From a bacterium M00.F.Ca.ET.205.01.1.1 (lineage in GTDB: Bacteria > Pseudomonadota > Alphaproteobacteria > Rhizobiales > Rhizobiaceae), in the NCBI GenBank assembly GCA_004791255.1, contig SRUQ01000003.1, positions 148,623-212,622 on the forward strand: a DNA stretch of 64,000 nucleotides, in the 5' to 3' direction. How positions within the stretch are numbered: position 1 is the stretch's first letter; each line of letters begins with the position of its first letter. Of this stretch, positions 1 through 8,357 are shown one piece after another. Below the pieces are notes generated by a model. The model was not told where the DNA came from, did not search any database, and was given only the letters and a program-made list of their open reading frames with translations. The translations under genes and the position numbers were made by a program.

Positions 1-758
1 TCGTCGAGATAGACATTCTCGGCCGCGCACAGCGCGCAGGGCTGGTCGAAGGTCTGCACCTCGAACGGATGGTCCTCGAAGTCGAGGCTGACGACATCGG
101 TAAAGGGCGGCACCGCGTAGATGCGCTTCTCGCGGCCGGCGCCGAACAGCTGCAAAGCCGGCGAGCGGTGCATCTTGGGATTGTCGAATTTTGGCGTCGG
201 CGAGGGGTCCATCACATAGCGGCCCTCGACTTTCACCGGATAGGCATAGGTGGTGGCGATGCGGCCGTGCTTGGCGATGTCCTCATAGAGCTTCACATGC
301 ATGAGGCCGTATTCCTCCAGCGCATGCATCTTGCGCGTTTCGGTCTCGCGCGGTTCGAGGAAGCGCAGCGGTTCGGGGATTGGCACCTGGTAGACCAGCA
401 CTTGGCCCGCAGTGAGCGGATGCTCGGGAATGCGGTGGCGGGTCTGGATGATGGTCGCGGTGGCCGTGTCAGTGGTGACGGCGACATTGGCGACCTTCTT
501 GAAGAAAGCGCGGATCGACACCGCGTTGGTTGTGTCGTCGGCGCCCTGGTCGATGACCTTCAGCACATCATCGGGGCCGATGATCGAGGCGGTGACCTGG
601 ACGCCGCCGGTGCCCCAGCCATATGGCATCGGCATTTCGCGCGAGGCAAAGGGCACCTGGTAGCCGGGGATGGCGATGCCCTTGAGGATGGCGCGGCGGA
701 TCATCCGCTTGGTCTGTTCGTCGAGATAGGCGAAGTTGTATGTGGCGATGTCGTTCAT
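1..758 (-). CDS. phnJ: PhnJ, carbon-phosphorus lyase core subunit (3' end outside window)
   Basis: This is the radical-SAM subunit that cleaves the C-P bond of alpha-D-ribose 1-methylphosphonate 5-phosphate in phosphonate breakdown. The reading frame starts at the ATG read from 758 (MNDIATYNFAYLDEQTKR) and runs 252 codons off the left edge. Segments typical of PhnJ are IPGYQVPFASREMPMPYGWG near residue 30, the FEVQTFDQPCALCAAE stretch near the window edge with a CxxC pair belonging to the Fe-S-binding cysteine set, and an uninterrupted frame in between. It is the last visible gene of a minus-strand phn operon, but a gap of 266 bp separates it from the upstream fosX, unlike the overlapping junctions before it. 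The remaining cysteines and the C terminus are not visible. Confidence 0.93.
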   Translation of the reverse strand, partial: MNDIATYNFAYLDEQTKRMIRRAILKGIAIPGYQVPFASREMPMPYGWGTGGVQVTASIIGPDDVLKVIDQGADDTTNAVSIRAFFKKVANVAVTTDTATATIIQTRHRIPEHPLTAGQVLVYQVPIPEPLRFLEPRETETRKMHALEEYGLMHVKLYEDIAKHGRIATTYAYPVKVEGRYVMDPSPTPKFDNPKMHRSPALQLFGAGREKRIYAVPPFTDVVSLDFEDHPFEVQTFDQPCALCAAENVYLD

Positions 759-824
759 GGCGATCACATCCGCTCCGTGCTATTGAATTGGCTTCCAGGA
801 CGCGGAAACGGGGGGCGAATTCAG

Positions 825-1022
825 ATGAACTCGACTGGATGGATGCATCTCGGAGTTCTGTTGCTGGCGTTTCTCGGCGTGGTTGCGTTTGTCCTTCGAA
901 GAATGGTTCTCCCGGCACCTATGGAAGGCCCGCGCGGCGAGAATATTGGTGGCAGCAGCGGCTACAACGGAGGGCATGGCGGCCATTCCGGCGATGGTGG
1001 CCATGGGGGCGGCGGGCACTGA
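825..1022 (+). CDS. Small membrane protein with Gly/His-rich tail (hypothetical)
   Basis: A 65-codon frame begins with ATG at 825 after a G-rich stretch (gggggcgaattcag) that could act as a ribosome binding site. Residues 8-25 (HLGVLLLAFLGVVAFVLR) form one hydrophobic segment followed by two arginines. The last 20 residues are almost only Gly and His with a few Ser and Asp, a composition that could bind metal. It lies on the strand opposite to the phn operon, exactly in the fosX-phnJ gap, so it either is an inserted gene or a chance frame. I do not recognise a family. The TM segment plus low-complexity tail makes a real small protein plausible but not certain. Confidence 0.42.
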   Translation: MNSTGWMHLGVLLLAFLGVVAFVLRRMVLPAPMEGPRGENIGGSSGYNGGHGGHSGDGGHGGGGH

Positions 1023-1024
1023 AT

Positions 1025-1442
1025 TCATTGCACCGCCTCCAATCCCTTGGCATAGCGCGCCAGCCGCCCGGTGAGCGTGCCGTTGTGCAGTTCGAACATG
1101 TGGTTGTCGTCGTCGTAGAAATAGATCGAGCGGCCTTCGCCCTCGATGCGCGGCCGCGGCGGGCGCATGTCTAGGCCAAGCCTGGCGACGCTCGGCGTAG
1201 CGGTCGAAATCGGCGTCATCGATCTTGAAGGCGATGTGGTTGTAGCTGCGCTCCGGCAGCGCCTCGCCTTCCATGAAGGCGATCCAGATGTCACCGATCA
1301 GGAAGAATTTTTCGCGCGACAGCGAGAACTGCTCGGCATCGCTGGCATAGACCTCGCGGGCGTCGAACACACCCTCGAGGATGGCGCTCATCCGGTCGAG
1401 GTCGCGGACGATGAAGGTCATGTGGGAGAGGCCTTCGATCAT
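1025..1442 (-). pseudogene. fosX: FosX fosfomycin hydrolase, frameshifted
   Basis: FosX is a Mn-dependent glyoxalase-fold epoxide hydrolase that inactivates fosfomycin; the M. loti enzyme is encoded in a phn operon. The first frame gives MIEGLSHMTFIVRDLDRMSA through YNHIAFKIDDADFDRYAER. The rest of the family signature (RPRIEGEGRSIYFYDDDNHM then FELHNGTLTGRLARYAKG) is found only after shifting frame. The shift lies at about 1184-1193, where the coding strand reads GAGCGTCGCC; insertion of CG (GAGCGCGTCGCC) would restore one frame of 139 codons. Start ATG overlaps the end of phnI (ATGA). Either the gene is broken or there is a sequencing or assembly error. Metal ligands (His7 in SHMTF, the His in YNHIAF and the Glu in MFELH) are all encoded, but in two frames. 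Confidence 0.82.
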
Positions 1443-2551
1443 TCCGCGGCCTCCCGCTTTTCTTCCGCCTTCAAAGGATTTTCGCGGGCCTCATATTCGG
1501 CGCGCATGCGGCGCACGAGGTCGAGCTCGGCCTGGAAGTCGACATAGTGCGGCAGCTTCAGGTGCTCGACGAAGCCGGTCGCCTGGACATTGTCGGAATG
1601 CGAGATGACGAACTCCTCGTCCTGAGCGGCCGCAACCACATCCTCGCCGAGTTCCGTCGCGCGCAGCGCCCGGTCGCAAAGCGCCATGGCCATCGCCTTG
1701 CGCTCGCTCTGGCCGAAGACCAGACCGTAGCCACGGGTGAATTGCGGCGGCGCCTTGGCCGAACCCTTGAACTGGTTGACCATCTGGCATTCGGTGACAC
1801 GGACAGTGCCGAGTGGGACGGCAAAGGGCAGTTCCGGCACATCGAGTTCCAACTCGACCTCGCCAATGCGGATCTCGCCGACGAAGGGGTGGTTACGGGC
1901 ATAGCCGCGCTGCGTGGAATAGCCGAGCGCGAGGAGAAAACCCTCGTCGCCGCGCGACAGCGCCTGCAGGCGGATGTCGCGCGCCATCGGGAATTCCAGC
2001 GGCTCGCGGGTGATGTCGCCGGGAACATGGTCCTGAGGCATCTCGCCATCCGGTTCGATCAGGCCTTCGCGGGCGAGGATCGCCGAGACGCGCGGCATGG
2101 CCTGCGCTTCGCTCTCGCGCTGCAGGGGTTCGGCAACATCGGCGCCGGCGGCAAGCTCGGGATCGAGCAGCCGGTGGGTGTAGTCGAAGGTCGGCCCGAG
2201 AAGTTGGCCGCCGGGCAGGTCCTTGTAGGTCGCCGAGACGCGCCGCTCGACCTGCATTGCGCCGGTGTCGATCGGCCTGGTGTAGCCGAAGCGCGGCAGC
2301 GTGGTGCGGTAGGCTCGCACCAGGAAAATCGCCTCGATCATGTCGCCGCGCGCCTGGACGATGGCGAGGGCTGCGAGTTCACGGTCGTAGAGCGAGCCTT
2401 CACTCATCACCCGGTCGACACCGAGCGCCAGCTGTTCGACGATCTGGTCCAGCCGCAGTGCGGGCACCGAACGGTCGCCGCGCCGGCGGTCGGCCAGCAG
2501 GCTGTGGGCATTGGCAATCGCGGCCTCGCCGCCTTTCACCGCGACATACAT
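1439..2551 (-). CDS. phnI: PhnI, C-P lyase complex subunit
   Basis: PhnI works with PhnG, PhnH and PhnL to displace adenine from ATP by the phosphonate, forming alpha-D-ribose 1-methylphosphonate 5-triphosphate. The 370-residue product has the family start MYVAVKGGEAAIANAHSLLA and internal segments RFGYTRPIDTGAMQVERRVS and QGSLYDRELAALA-like (here SEGSLYDRELAALAIVQARG). Length is normal for PhnI. The ATG follows the phnH stop codon directly, with GGAGG inside the phnH end as its ribosome binding site, and its stop overlaps the fosX start. It is therefore translated as part of one tightly coupled phn transcript. Confidence 0.96.
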   Translation of the reverse strand: MYVAVKGGEAAIANAHSLLADRRRGDRSVPALRLDQIVEQLALGVDRVMSEGSLYDRELAALAIVQARGDMIEAIFLVRAYRTTLPRFGYTRPIDTGAMQVERRVSATYKDLPGGQLLGPTFDYTHRLLDPELAAGADVAEPLQRESEAQAMPRVSAILAREGLIEPDGEMPQDHVPGDITREPLEFPMARDIRLQALSRGDEGFLLALGYSTQRGYARNHPFVGEIRIGEVELELDVPELPFAVPLGTVRVTECQMVNQFKGSAKAPPQFTRGYGLVFGQSERKAMAMALCDRALRATELGEDVVAAAQDEEFVISHSDNVQATGFVEHLKLPHYVDFQAELDLVRRMRAEYEARENPLKAEEKREAAE

Positions 2552-3163
2552 TTACGCCTCCATCGTCTTGATACGCGTCGTACGCGGCAGGCAGGCTATG
2601 CCTTCCGATGTGGCGAGGATGATGTCGACGCCGCGCGGAAAGCGCTTGTTGTTCTGCTTCCACTGCTCGACGAAATGGCGCGGCATCTGTGCCGGCGCGA
2701 TCGTGGCGCTGGTTTCGATGCCGGGTCCTTCGAGCAGCAGGAGGGCGCCCGAAGCGAGATCGCCGACCTGCAGGATCAGCGTGGTCGAGCGGTCGGGATA
2801 GTCCTGCGTGCCTTGCGCAAAGCCGTCGAGCGCCATCATCTCGGCCGGCGTGGCGATAAAGGCGAAATGCGAGTCGGCCGGCGTGTTGGCGAGCGGCGCG
2901 CCGGAGTGAAAGCCGAGCCATGATACGACCGGGGTGGAAGCGTGCAGGGCCGGGTCGAGCCAGAGCGGCGTGTCGTTGTCGCACAGCGCAAGCGCGATGG
3001 CGCCTGATGTGGCAGAAAGCGGCGCAGGCGGGCGGGCGAAGCCGGCTACGGGCTGCAGGCTGCCCGGCCGCGCCATGGCGTCCATGACGGCGCGGAACAC
3101 GGCCTGGGCGTTGAAGACCGGATCGGCGAAGCCGCCCTCGATCGATTGCGCTGCGATATCCAT
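2552..3163 (-). CDS. phnH: PhnH, C-P lyase complex subunit
   Basis: PhnH is the PLP-transferase-fold scaffold protein of the C-P lyase core. I place the start at the ATG read from 3163, giving MDIAAQSIEGGFADPVFNAQ and 203 residues, because it overlaps the phnG stop (TGATG) and the sequence FADPVFNAQAVFRAVMDAMA is the typical PhnH N terminus. A longer frame upstream, back to 3370, lies antisense to nothing but overlaps phnG and is a shadow. Internal segments such as FRAVMDAMARPGS and GPGIETSATI fit the family. It is followed without a gap by phnI. Confidence 0.95.
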   Translation of the reverse strand: MDIAAQSIEGGFADPVFNAQAVFRAVMDAMARPGSLQPVAGFARPPAPLSATSGAIALALCDNDTPLWLDPALHASTPVVSWLGFHSGAPLANTPADSHFAFIATPAEMMALDGFAQGTQDYPDRSTTLILQVGDLASGALLLLEGPGIETSATIAPAQMPRHFVEQWKQNNKRFPRGVDIILATSEGIACLPRTTRIKTMEA

Positions 3164-3633
3164 CAGTCTTCTCCGCGAACCATGGTGAAGAAATCCACCT
3201 TCGTGGCCGCCGTCTCGGCGCGGCGTCTTTCCTGGGCGGCTGACAGGGCCGACCGCAGCGGCGCGATCAGCCTTGTTTCGACCTCGGCGCGGCGGGCGGG
3301 GTCCTGCCAGAGTGCATCGGCTATTGCCGCCAGTTTTGCTTTCTGCTTGTCGCGGCCAAGCGCGTAGCAATGGCCGACCTGTCCGGAAGGCAGCCGGATC
3401 GTGGCCCGTGTGACGGTCGCCTCGCCGACATTGAACGGCGCGCCGCCGCCGCCGATGCGGCCGCGCAGCGTCACCAGGCCGGTTTCGGGACCGCGCAGCA
3501 GTTCGGCTTCCGCAGGCAGGGCGGCCTCGTTCCAGAGCCGGACGATGTCGTCGCCGCTCGATTGCGCCAAGGTCGCCATGGCAGCTTTGCGCTCGGCCTG
3601 GTCGCGGGCTTCCTGTCCTCGCATCGCCAACAT
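3163..3633 (-). CDS. phnG: PhnG, C-P lyase complex subunit
   Basis: First gene of the minus-strand phn operon. The product (up to 156 residues) contains the PhnG signatures RGPETGLVTLRGRIGGGGAP and FNVGEATVTRATIRL, followed by GQVGHCYALGRDKQKAKLAA. A second ATG (MRGQEARDQAERKAAMATLA, three codons later) is an alternative start. The stop overlaps the phnH start by one base. Upstream, 118 bp separate it from divergent phnF and contain a perfect palindrome that is a good candidate for the PhnF operator. Confidence 0.93.
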   Translation of the reverse strand: MLAMRGQEARDQAERKAAMATLAQSSGDDIVRLWNEAALPAEAELLRGPETGLVTLRGRIGGGGAPFNVGEATVTRATIRLPSGQVGHCYALGRDKQKAKLAAIADALWQDPARRAEVETRLIAPLRSALSAAQERRRAETAATKVDFFTMVRGED

Positions 3634-3648
3634 TCCTCTTCGCTAAAT

Positions 3649-3668
3649 TTGTCTATTGATATAGACAA
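3649..3668. promoter_or_regulatory. Candidate PhnF operator
   Basis: The sequence TTGTCTAT-TGAT-ATAGACAA is a perfect inverted repeat with 8-bp arms and a 4-bp spacer, only 15 bp upstream of phnG and 84 bp upstream of the chosen phnF start. A partial half site (CTATACAA) follows directly. HutC/GntR-type PhnF proteins bind short TA-rich palindromes with GTCTA-like half sites in the phnF-phnG intergenic region. The position suggests repression of the phnGHI-fosX-phnJ transcript and possibly of phnF itself. Confidence 0.7.
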
Positions 3669-3751
3669 CTATACAAATTATACATACTACGTAGCGCGAG
3701 TCCATGACGGGTGGATGACAAGCGTTGAAGGCTGACAGGCTGGGGCAATTC

Positions 3752-4495
3752 ATGATCGGGCAGACTGACAGCATCGAGCGGCGCAGCGGCGTTTCGCTGT
3801 GGCGGCAGATCGCCGACAAGATCTTGCAGGCGATCGCCAGCGGCGATTTCGCCGAGAATGCGGCGCTGCCGCCGGAGATGGCGCTGGCCGAGCGCTATGG
3901 CGTCAACCGCCACACAGTACGTAGCGCCATTGCGGCCCTTGTGCAGGAAGGCGTGCTGCGGGCCGAGCAGGGTCGTGGCACCTTCGTGTTATCGCGTAAG
4001 CGCCTGTCCTACCCGATTGGCGCGCGCACGCGCTTCTCGACAGGCCTGCAGGCACAGACATCGGAACGGCACATCGTGCTGCTCGCCTCATCCGTCGAGC
4101 CGGCCAGTCAGCGCGTCGCCGAGGGGCTTGGCCTTGCCAGGGGCGCCGCGGTGATCCGGCTGGAGACGCGCGGCGAGGCCGACGGCCGGCCGGTGTCGCG
4201 CGCCGCCAGTTGGTTCGATGCCAACCGCTTTGCCGGCATCGATGCGGCGATGGCCGAGACCGGTTCGATCACCGCGTCGCTGGCGCGTTTCGGCATAGAC
4301 GATTATCTCAGGCAGTCGACGGTTCTCTCAGCGCGCCACGCCGATGCCGCCGACCTTGCCGACCTCGATCTGCAGCCCGGCGCCATCGTGCTGGTCACGG
4401 TCGCCGTCAACGTCACGCCGGATGGGCAGCCGATCCAGTTTTCGGAATCGCGCTTTCCTGCGGAGCGGGTAGAGTTGAAGTTGTCGGCGCTGTAG
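3752..4495 (+). CDS. phnF: PhnF, GntR/HutC-family phosphonate repressor
   Basis: The protein has an N-terminal winged helix (about residues 12-75: VSLWRQIADKILQAIASGDF, LPPEMALAERYGVNRHTVRS) and a C-terminal UTRA ligand-binding domain (about 90-240). It is the usual repressor of phn operons and is divergent from phnG. I chose the ATG at 3752 (MIGQTDSIERR), which follows gctgggg at a suitable distance; an in-frame start at 3725 would add nine residues. The product is about 247 residues, normal for PhnF. Confidence 0.93.
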   Translation: MIGQTDSIERRSGVSLWRQIADKILQAIASGDFAENAALPPEMALAERYGVNRHTVRSAIAALVQEGVLRAEQGRGTFVLSRKRLSYPIGARTRFSTGLQAQTSERHIVLLASSVEPASQRVAEGLGLARGAAVIRLETRGEADGRPVSRAASWFDANRFAGIDAAMAETGSITASLARFGIDDYLRQSTVLSARHADAADLADLDLQPGAIVLVTVAVNVTPDGQPIQFSESRFPAERVELKLSAL

Positions 4496-4511
4496 GGAGG
4501 CCGGCCTCATA

Positions 4512-4537
4512 CGAGACCGTGATTTTTCTCGGTCTCG
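4512..4537. terminator. Hairpin between phnF and the zinc dehydrogenase gene
   Basis: CGAGACCG and CGGTCTCG form a perfect 8-bp stem with a 10-base T-rich loop (tgatttttct), 16 bp after the phnF stop. There is no T tract on either side, so it may stabilise or slow transcription rather than be a strong intrinsic terminator. It lies between convergent genes. Confidence 0.4.
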
Positions 4538-4622
4538 CTCATTTGTCAGCGGCTTGGCGTTCGAGGACCGCCCGACCTGCGCGCGCCGTCGTCAGTTCGA
4601 GCCGGGTTCACCGCCTGCCATG

Positions 4623-5642
4623 TTATGACCCCACCTCGATCACGGCCTTGATCAAACCGGATTTCTCATGCGCCCAGCGCGCGAGGTCGCCTGGCGTACC
4701 GTCGAGCGTGGTGCGGTGGGTGACGAGCTTGGACAGCGGCACCGCGCCGTTGCGGATCGACGCGGCGACGTGGTCGAAATCGGCACGCAAGGCGTTGCGG
4801 CTGCCGACCAGCGTCATCTCGCGCTTGTGGAATTCGGGATCGGAAAAGACGATGTCGTCCTTGACCACGCTGACCAGGACAAGCGTGCCGCCATGCGCGA
4901 CATGGGCAAAGGCCGACTGCACCGACCGGGTGTTGCCGGTGGCGTCGAAGACCACGTCGAAACCCTCGCCCGATGTCGCGTCCCTGACCAGGTCGGGTAC
5001 TGCACCGCGCGAGCCGTCGAGGGTCTGGAAGCCAAGTTCATTCGCGGCGAAATCCAGCCGCTCGCTGCTCATGTCGAGCAGGCTGACCTCGAGGCCGGCG
5101 ATGCGGGCGAAGATCGCGGTGCCAAGTCCGATCGGCCCGGCGCCGATCACCAGGGCGCGGACGCCAAGCTCGGCGCGTGCGCGGCGCACTGCATGCGCGC
5201 CAATGGCCAGGAATTCGACCGCGGCGGCGTCCGCCAGCGACAGGCCATCTGTCGGGTAGAGATTTTCAGCCGGGACAAGAATCTGTTCGCACATGGCGCC
5301 GTCGCGGTGGACGCCGAGCACCTCGATCCTGACGCAGCAATTCGGTTTGCCATGCCGGCAGGCGATGCATTCGCCGCAAGCCAGATAGGGGTTGATGACG
5401 ACCGGCTCGCCGACGGCAAGTGCTACGCCTTCGCCTGTCTCCACGACGGTACCCGAGACTTCGTGGCCCATGATGCGGGGATAGGCGAGGAACGGGTGCT
5501 TGCCTTCGAAGATGTGATAGTCTGTGCCGCAGATGCCGACATGGCTGACCGCGACCAGCGCCCAGCCGGGAGGCGGCGAACCGGGCGCGGGACGGTCTTC
5601 AAGGACAAGGTCGCCGGGCGAGCGGCAGACGACGGCTTTCAT
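4623..5642 (-). CDS. Zinc-dependent alcohol dehydrogenase (L-galactonate/sorbitol dehydrogenase type)
   Basis: A 339-residue medium-chain dehydrogenase. Catalytic zinc site: GICGTDYHIFEG (Cys near residue 38) and the GHEVSGTVVE motif. Structural zinc lobe: CGECIACRHGKPNCC. Rossmann NAD(P) motif: VIGAGPIGLGTAIFARIAG. The general layout resembles LgoD-type L-galactonate 5-dehydrogenases and other polyol or aldonate dehydrogenases. It is the last gene of the operon read from uxaA through an aldose dehydrogenase and a ribose-type ABC importer, so an aldonate or sugar alcohol substrate is likely. The exact substrate cannot be read from sequence. Confidence 0.85.
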   Translation of the reverse strand: MKAVVCRSPGDLVLEDRPAPGSPPPGWALVAVSHVGICGTDYHIFEGKHPFLAYPRIMGHEVSGTVVETGEGVALAVGEPVVINPYLACGECIACRHGKPNCCVRIEVLGVHRDGAMCEQILVPAENLYPTDGLSLADAAAVEFLAIGAHAVRRARAELGVRALVIGAGPIGLGTAIFARIAGLEVSLLDMSSERLDFAANELGFQTLDGSRGAVPDLVRDATSGEGFDVVFDATGNTRSVQSAFAHVAHGGTLVLVSVVKDDIVFSDPEFHKREMTLVGSRNALRADFDHVAASIRNGAVPLSKLVTHRTTLDGTPGDLARWAHEKSGLIKAVIEVGS

Positions 5643-5717
5643 GCTTCGATCCAGTCGGGTTCATGAGCTCGCCGGCGCTGTCTCGATGACGGGCCGGCGA
5701 TCGATTTCAAGGGGTGG

Positions 5718-6686
5718 CTACTTGCCGCCGCGGCGGCGCAGTCCGTCGAAATAGACGATGACGATGATCAGCACGCCGGTGATGATGCGCTGCCAGAAGG
5801 CGTTGACGTTCAAAAGATTGGCGCCGTTGTTGATGGTGGCGAGAATGAAGGCGCCAAGCAGCGGCCCGTGCACCGAACCGACCGCGCCGAACAGCGAGGT
5901 GCCGCCGATGACCGACGAAGCGATCGCCTGCAATTCCCAGCCCTCGGCCTGGGTCGGGTTGCCGATGCCGATGCGCGAGGCCAGCAGCACGCCGACGAAG
6001 GCCGCGCAGAGACCCGATAGCGTGTAGGCCATGTAGATGGTGCGCTGGACGTTGACACCGGACAGGCGCGAGGCCTCGGCGTTGGAGCCGACCGAAAAGA
6101 GATAACGGCCCCAGCGGCTGTGATGAAGGAAGACATAGGCCGGAATGCCGACCAGGATGACCATCCAGAACAGATTGGGGACGCCGAGGAAGGAGTTGCG
6201 CGAGAACTCCTGGAAGGCATCGTTGTTGATCGAGATCGAATTGCCGTTGGTCATCAGAAGGCCGATGCCGCGCAGCGACGTCAGCGTCGCCAGCGTGATG
6301 ATGAAGGGCGGCAGGCCCATCTTGACAATGCCGAAGCCATGGAAGAGGCCGATGGCGACGCCGACAAGCAAAGTGATCAGGATAGCGAGGAACACCGGGA
6401 TGCCGGCATTGATCAGCATTGCGGCAATGACAGTGGCGAAGCCGACGACCGCGCCGACGGAAAGATCGATGCCGCCGGTGATGATGACGAAGGTCTGGCC
6501 GACTGCCAGGATGGCGATCATCGAGCCCTGGCGCAGAAGGTTCGAGATGTTGTTGGCCGAGGCGAAGCTAGATGTCGACAGCGACAGGATGACCCACAGC
6601 AGCACCAGCAGCGCCAGCAGCGTCAGCCCGAACAGGGCATTGTAGTTGCGCTTCGGTTTCTCGGCGGGGATAGCCTCGGTGCTCAT
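5718..6686 (-). CDS. Ribose-type (CUT2) ABC sugar transporter permease
   Basis: A 322-residue RbsC-like inner-membrane permease with about eight to ten hydrophobic segments. Family signatures are GQTFVIITGGIDLSVGAVVG (about residues 63-82), PPFIITLATLTSLRGIGLL, and AIASSVIGGTSLFGAVGSVH. Its ATG overlaps the stop of the ATPase gene by 4 bp, so the two are translationally coupled. It works with the ATPase at 6683-8236 and the binding protein at 8403-9398 as one importer. Confidence 0.93.
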   Translation of the reverse strand: MSTEAIPAEKPKRNYNALFGLTLLALLVLLWVILSLSTSSFASANNISNLLRQGSMIAILAVGQTFVIITGGIDLSVGAVVGFATVIAAMLINAGIPVFLAILITLLVGVAIGLFHGFGIVKMGLPPFIITLATLTSLRGIGLLMTNGNSISINNDAFQEFSRNSFLGVPNLFWMVILVGIPAYVFLHHSRWGRYLFSVGSNAEASRLSGVNVQRTIYMAYTLSGLCAAFVGVLLASRIGIGNPTQAEGWELQAIASSVIGGTSLFGAVGSVHGPLLGAFILATINNGANLLNVNAFWQRIITGVLIIVIVYFDGLRRRGGK

Positions 6687-8236
6687 ATTTTTCCTCCCAG
6701 CTTTTCTTGTTTCTCGGCGAGCGCCTGTGTGAGGATTTCCTCGTGATCGGCGGTGCGGAACCCATGCGTCGCCACCAGCTTGCCGCGGCGGAACACGTGC
6801 AACGTGTCGGCAAGTTCATAGACCTCGGGCAAATAGGACGAGATCAGGATGATGCCGGCGCCCTTCGACAAGAGCGCGCTGAACAGGCGGTAGATTTCAG
6901 CCTTGGTGCCGACGTCGACGCCGACCGTCGGTTCGTCGAAGATGAACAGCTTGGCGCCATGCGCCAGCCATTTGCCGATGACGATCTTCTGCTGGTTGCC
7001 GCCGGACAGGCTGGAGGCCAGCGCATTGCGGGTCGGCGTCTTGATCCTGAGATCGGCGATCTGGCGGTCGGCCTGGGTCTTCTCCTGCGTACCGGAGATC
7101 AGGAGATTGCTCGAGATGCGCTTGTAAATCGGCAGGTTGAGATTGAACCCGACCGGAAGGTTGAGGCACAGGCCCTGGTCGCGGCGGCTTTCCGGCGCCA
7201 GCGCCATGCCAAGCTTGATCGCGTCATGCTCGGAATTGATCTGGACGTCCTTGCCCTCCCACTGAACCTGGCCGGCCGATTTGCGATGGCGGCCGTAGAG
7301 GGTGGTGACGAACTCGCTACGGCCGGCGCCGATCAGTCCGTAAAGCCCGACGATCTCGCCGGCGCGGACCGTCATCGAGATGTTTTCGAAGCCCTTGCCC
7401 GAAAGGTTCTTCGCCTCGATGATCGCGGCACCCGGGGTGAAGTGCTCCTTGTGGTAGATCTGCTCGATCGAGCGGTTGATCATCAGCTTGACCAGTTCGG
7501 CGTCGTTGGTCTCGGCGATGTTCCTGGTGCCGACCAGTGTGCCGTCACGTAGCACGGAAACGCGGTCGGCGAGTTCGAACACTTCCTCCATGCGATGGCT
7601 GATGTAGATGATGGTGACCCCTTCGCCCTTGAGGCGGCGGATCAGCTTGAACAGCTGGTCGGCCTCCTTGCGGGTGAGGTAGGCGGTCGGCTCGTCGAAG
7701 ATGAGGAATTTGGTGCCGCGCACTGTGGCACGGGCGGCGGCGATCAACTGCTGCTGGCCGATGGTGAGGTCGCCAAGCGTGACATGCGCTGGTAGGTCGA
7801 AGCCGAGATCGTCGATGATCTTCTGCGCTTCCTTGACCATGGCGCGCTGCTGCAGGATGCCGAAGCGGGAGTTCTCCTCGCCGAGGAACATGTTGGCGGC
7901 GACGGTCAGGTGGCGGCAAAGCACGACCTCCTGGTGAACGGCGTTGATGCCGAGCGCCATCGCTTCATGCGGAGTCGCCAACGCGGCCGGCTTGCCCTCC
8001 CAGACGACATCGCCCGAAGTGCGTGGCATGACGCCGGTCAGGAGCTTGATCAGGGTGGATTTGCCGGCGCCGTTCTCGCCGACGATGGCGTGGATTTCAG
8101 CTGCCTTGAAAGCCAGGGTGACCGGCTTCAGCGCATGGGTGCCCGGATATTTCTTCTCGAGGCCGCGCAGTTCGAGGATCGTCCTTCCGGGCTCCAGCAC
8201 GGGGGCGGGATGCAGGTCTTGCGCCATCGATGTCAT
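6683..8236 (-). CDS. CUT2 ABC transporter ATPase, tandem ATP-binding domains
   Basis: A 517-residue RbsA/MglA-like protein with two nucleotide-binding domains. The N-terminal domain has Walker A GENGAGKSTLIKLL, a degenerate signature (LTIGQQQLIAAARA) and Walker B FLIFDEPTAYLT. The C-terminal domain has the usual degenerate Walker A (GLIGAGRSEFV), an intact signature LSGGNQQKIVIGKWL and Walker B LFIFDEPTVGVDV. This asymmetry is normal for the family. It overlaps the permease gene by 4 bp and lies 166 bp after the binding-protein gene, with a strong hairpin between. Confidence 0.95.
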   Translation of the reverse strand: MTSMAQDLHPAPVLEPGRTILELRGLEKKYPGTHALKPVTLAFKAAEIHAIVGENGAGKSTLIKLLTGVMPRTSGDVVWEGKPAALATPHEAMALGINAVHQEVVLCRHLTVAANMFLGEENSRFGILQQRAMVKEAQKIIDDLGFDLPAHVTLGDLTIGQQQLIAAARATVRGTKFLIFDEPTAYLTRKEADQLFKLIRRLKGEGVTIIYISHRMEEVFELADRVSVLRDGTLVGTRNIAETNDAELVKLMINRSIEQIYHKEHFTPGAAIIEAKNLSGKGFENISMTVRAGEIVGLYGLIGAGRSEFVTTLYGRHRKSAGQVQWEGKDVQINSEHDAIKLGMALAPESRRDQGLCLNLPVGFNLNLPIYKRISSNLLISGTQEKTQADRQIADLRIKTPTRNALASSLSGGNQQKIVIGKWLAHGAKLFIFDEPTVGVDVGTKAEIYRLFSALLSKGAGIILISSYLPEVYELADTLHVFRRGKLVATHGFRTADHEEILTQALAEKQEKLGGKI

Positions 8237-8357
8237 GACAATCCTCCCAGATTGGCCTCCAGATCGGCCTCATGATTTGGCACGCGGCGAGGTTTCTAAA
8301 ACGCCCGCAGCGGCAGCCTAGCCCAAGCTGGCGGATTTCCAAGCGATATGCCTGTCG

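Noticed and set aside
69..824. Long plus-strand open frame of about 317 codons from position 69
   Set aside because: It is antisense to phnJ, whose protein sequence is clearly conserved; only its last 65 codons (825-1022) have no gene opposite and look protein-like.
780..1024. Minus-strand extension of the first fosX frame to position 780
   Set aside because: After the frameshift the residues are out of frame with FosX and then Arg/Ala-rich low-quality sequence; the true C terminus is in the other frame, ending at 1025.
1547..2923. 458-codon plus-strand frame opposite phnI and phnH
   Set aside because: It mirrors the codon bias of the minus-strand genes and has no recognisable protein motif.
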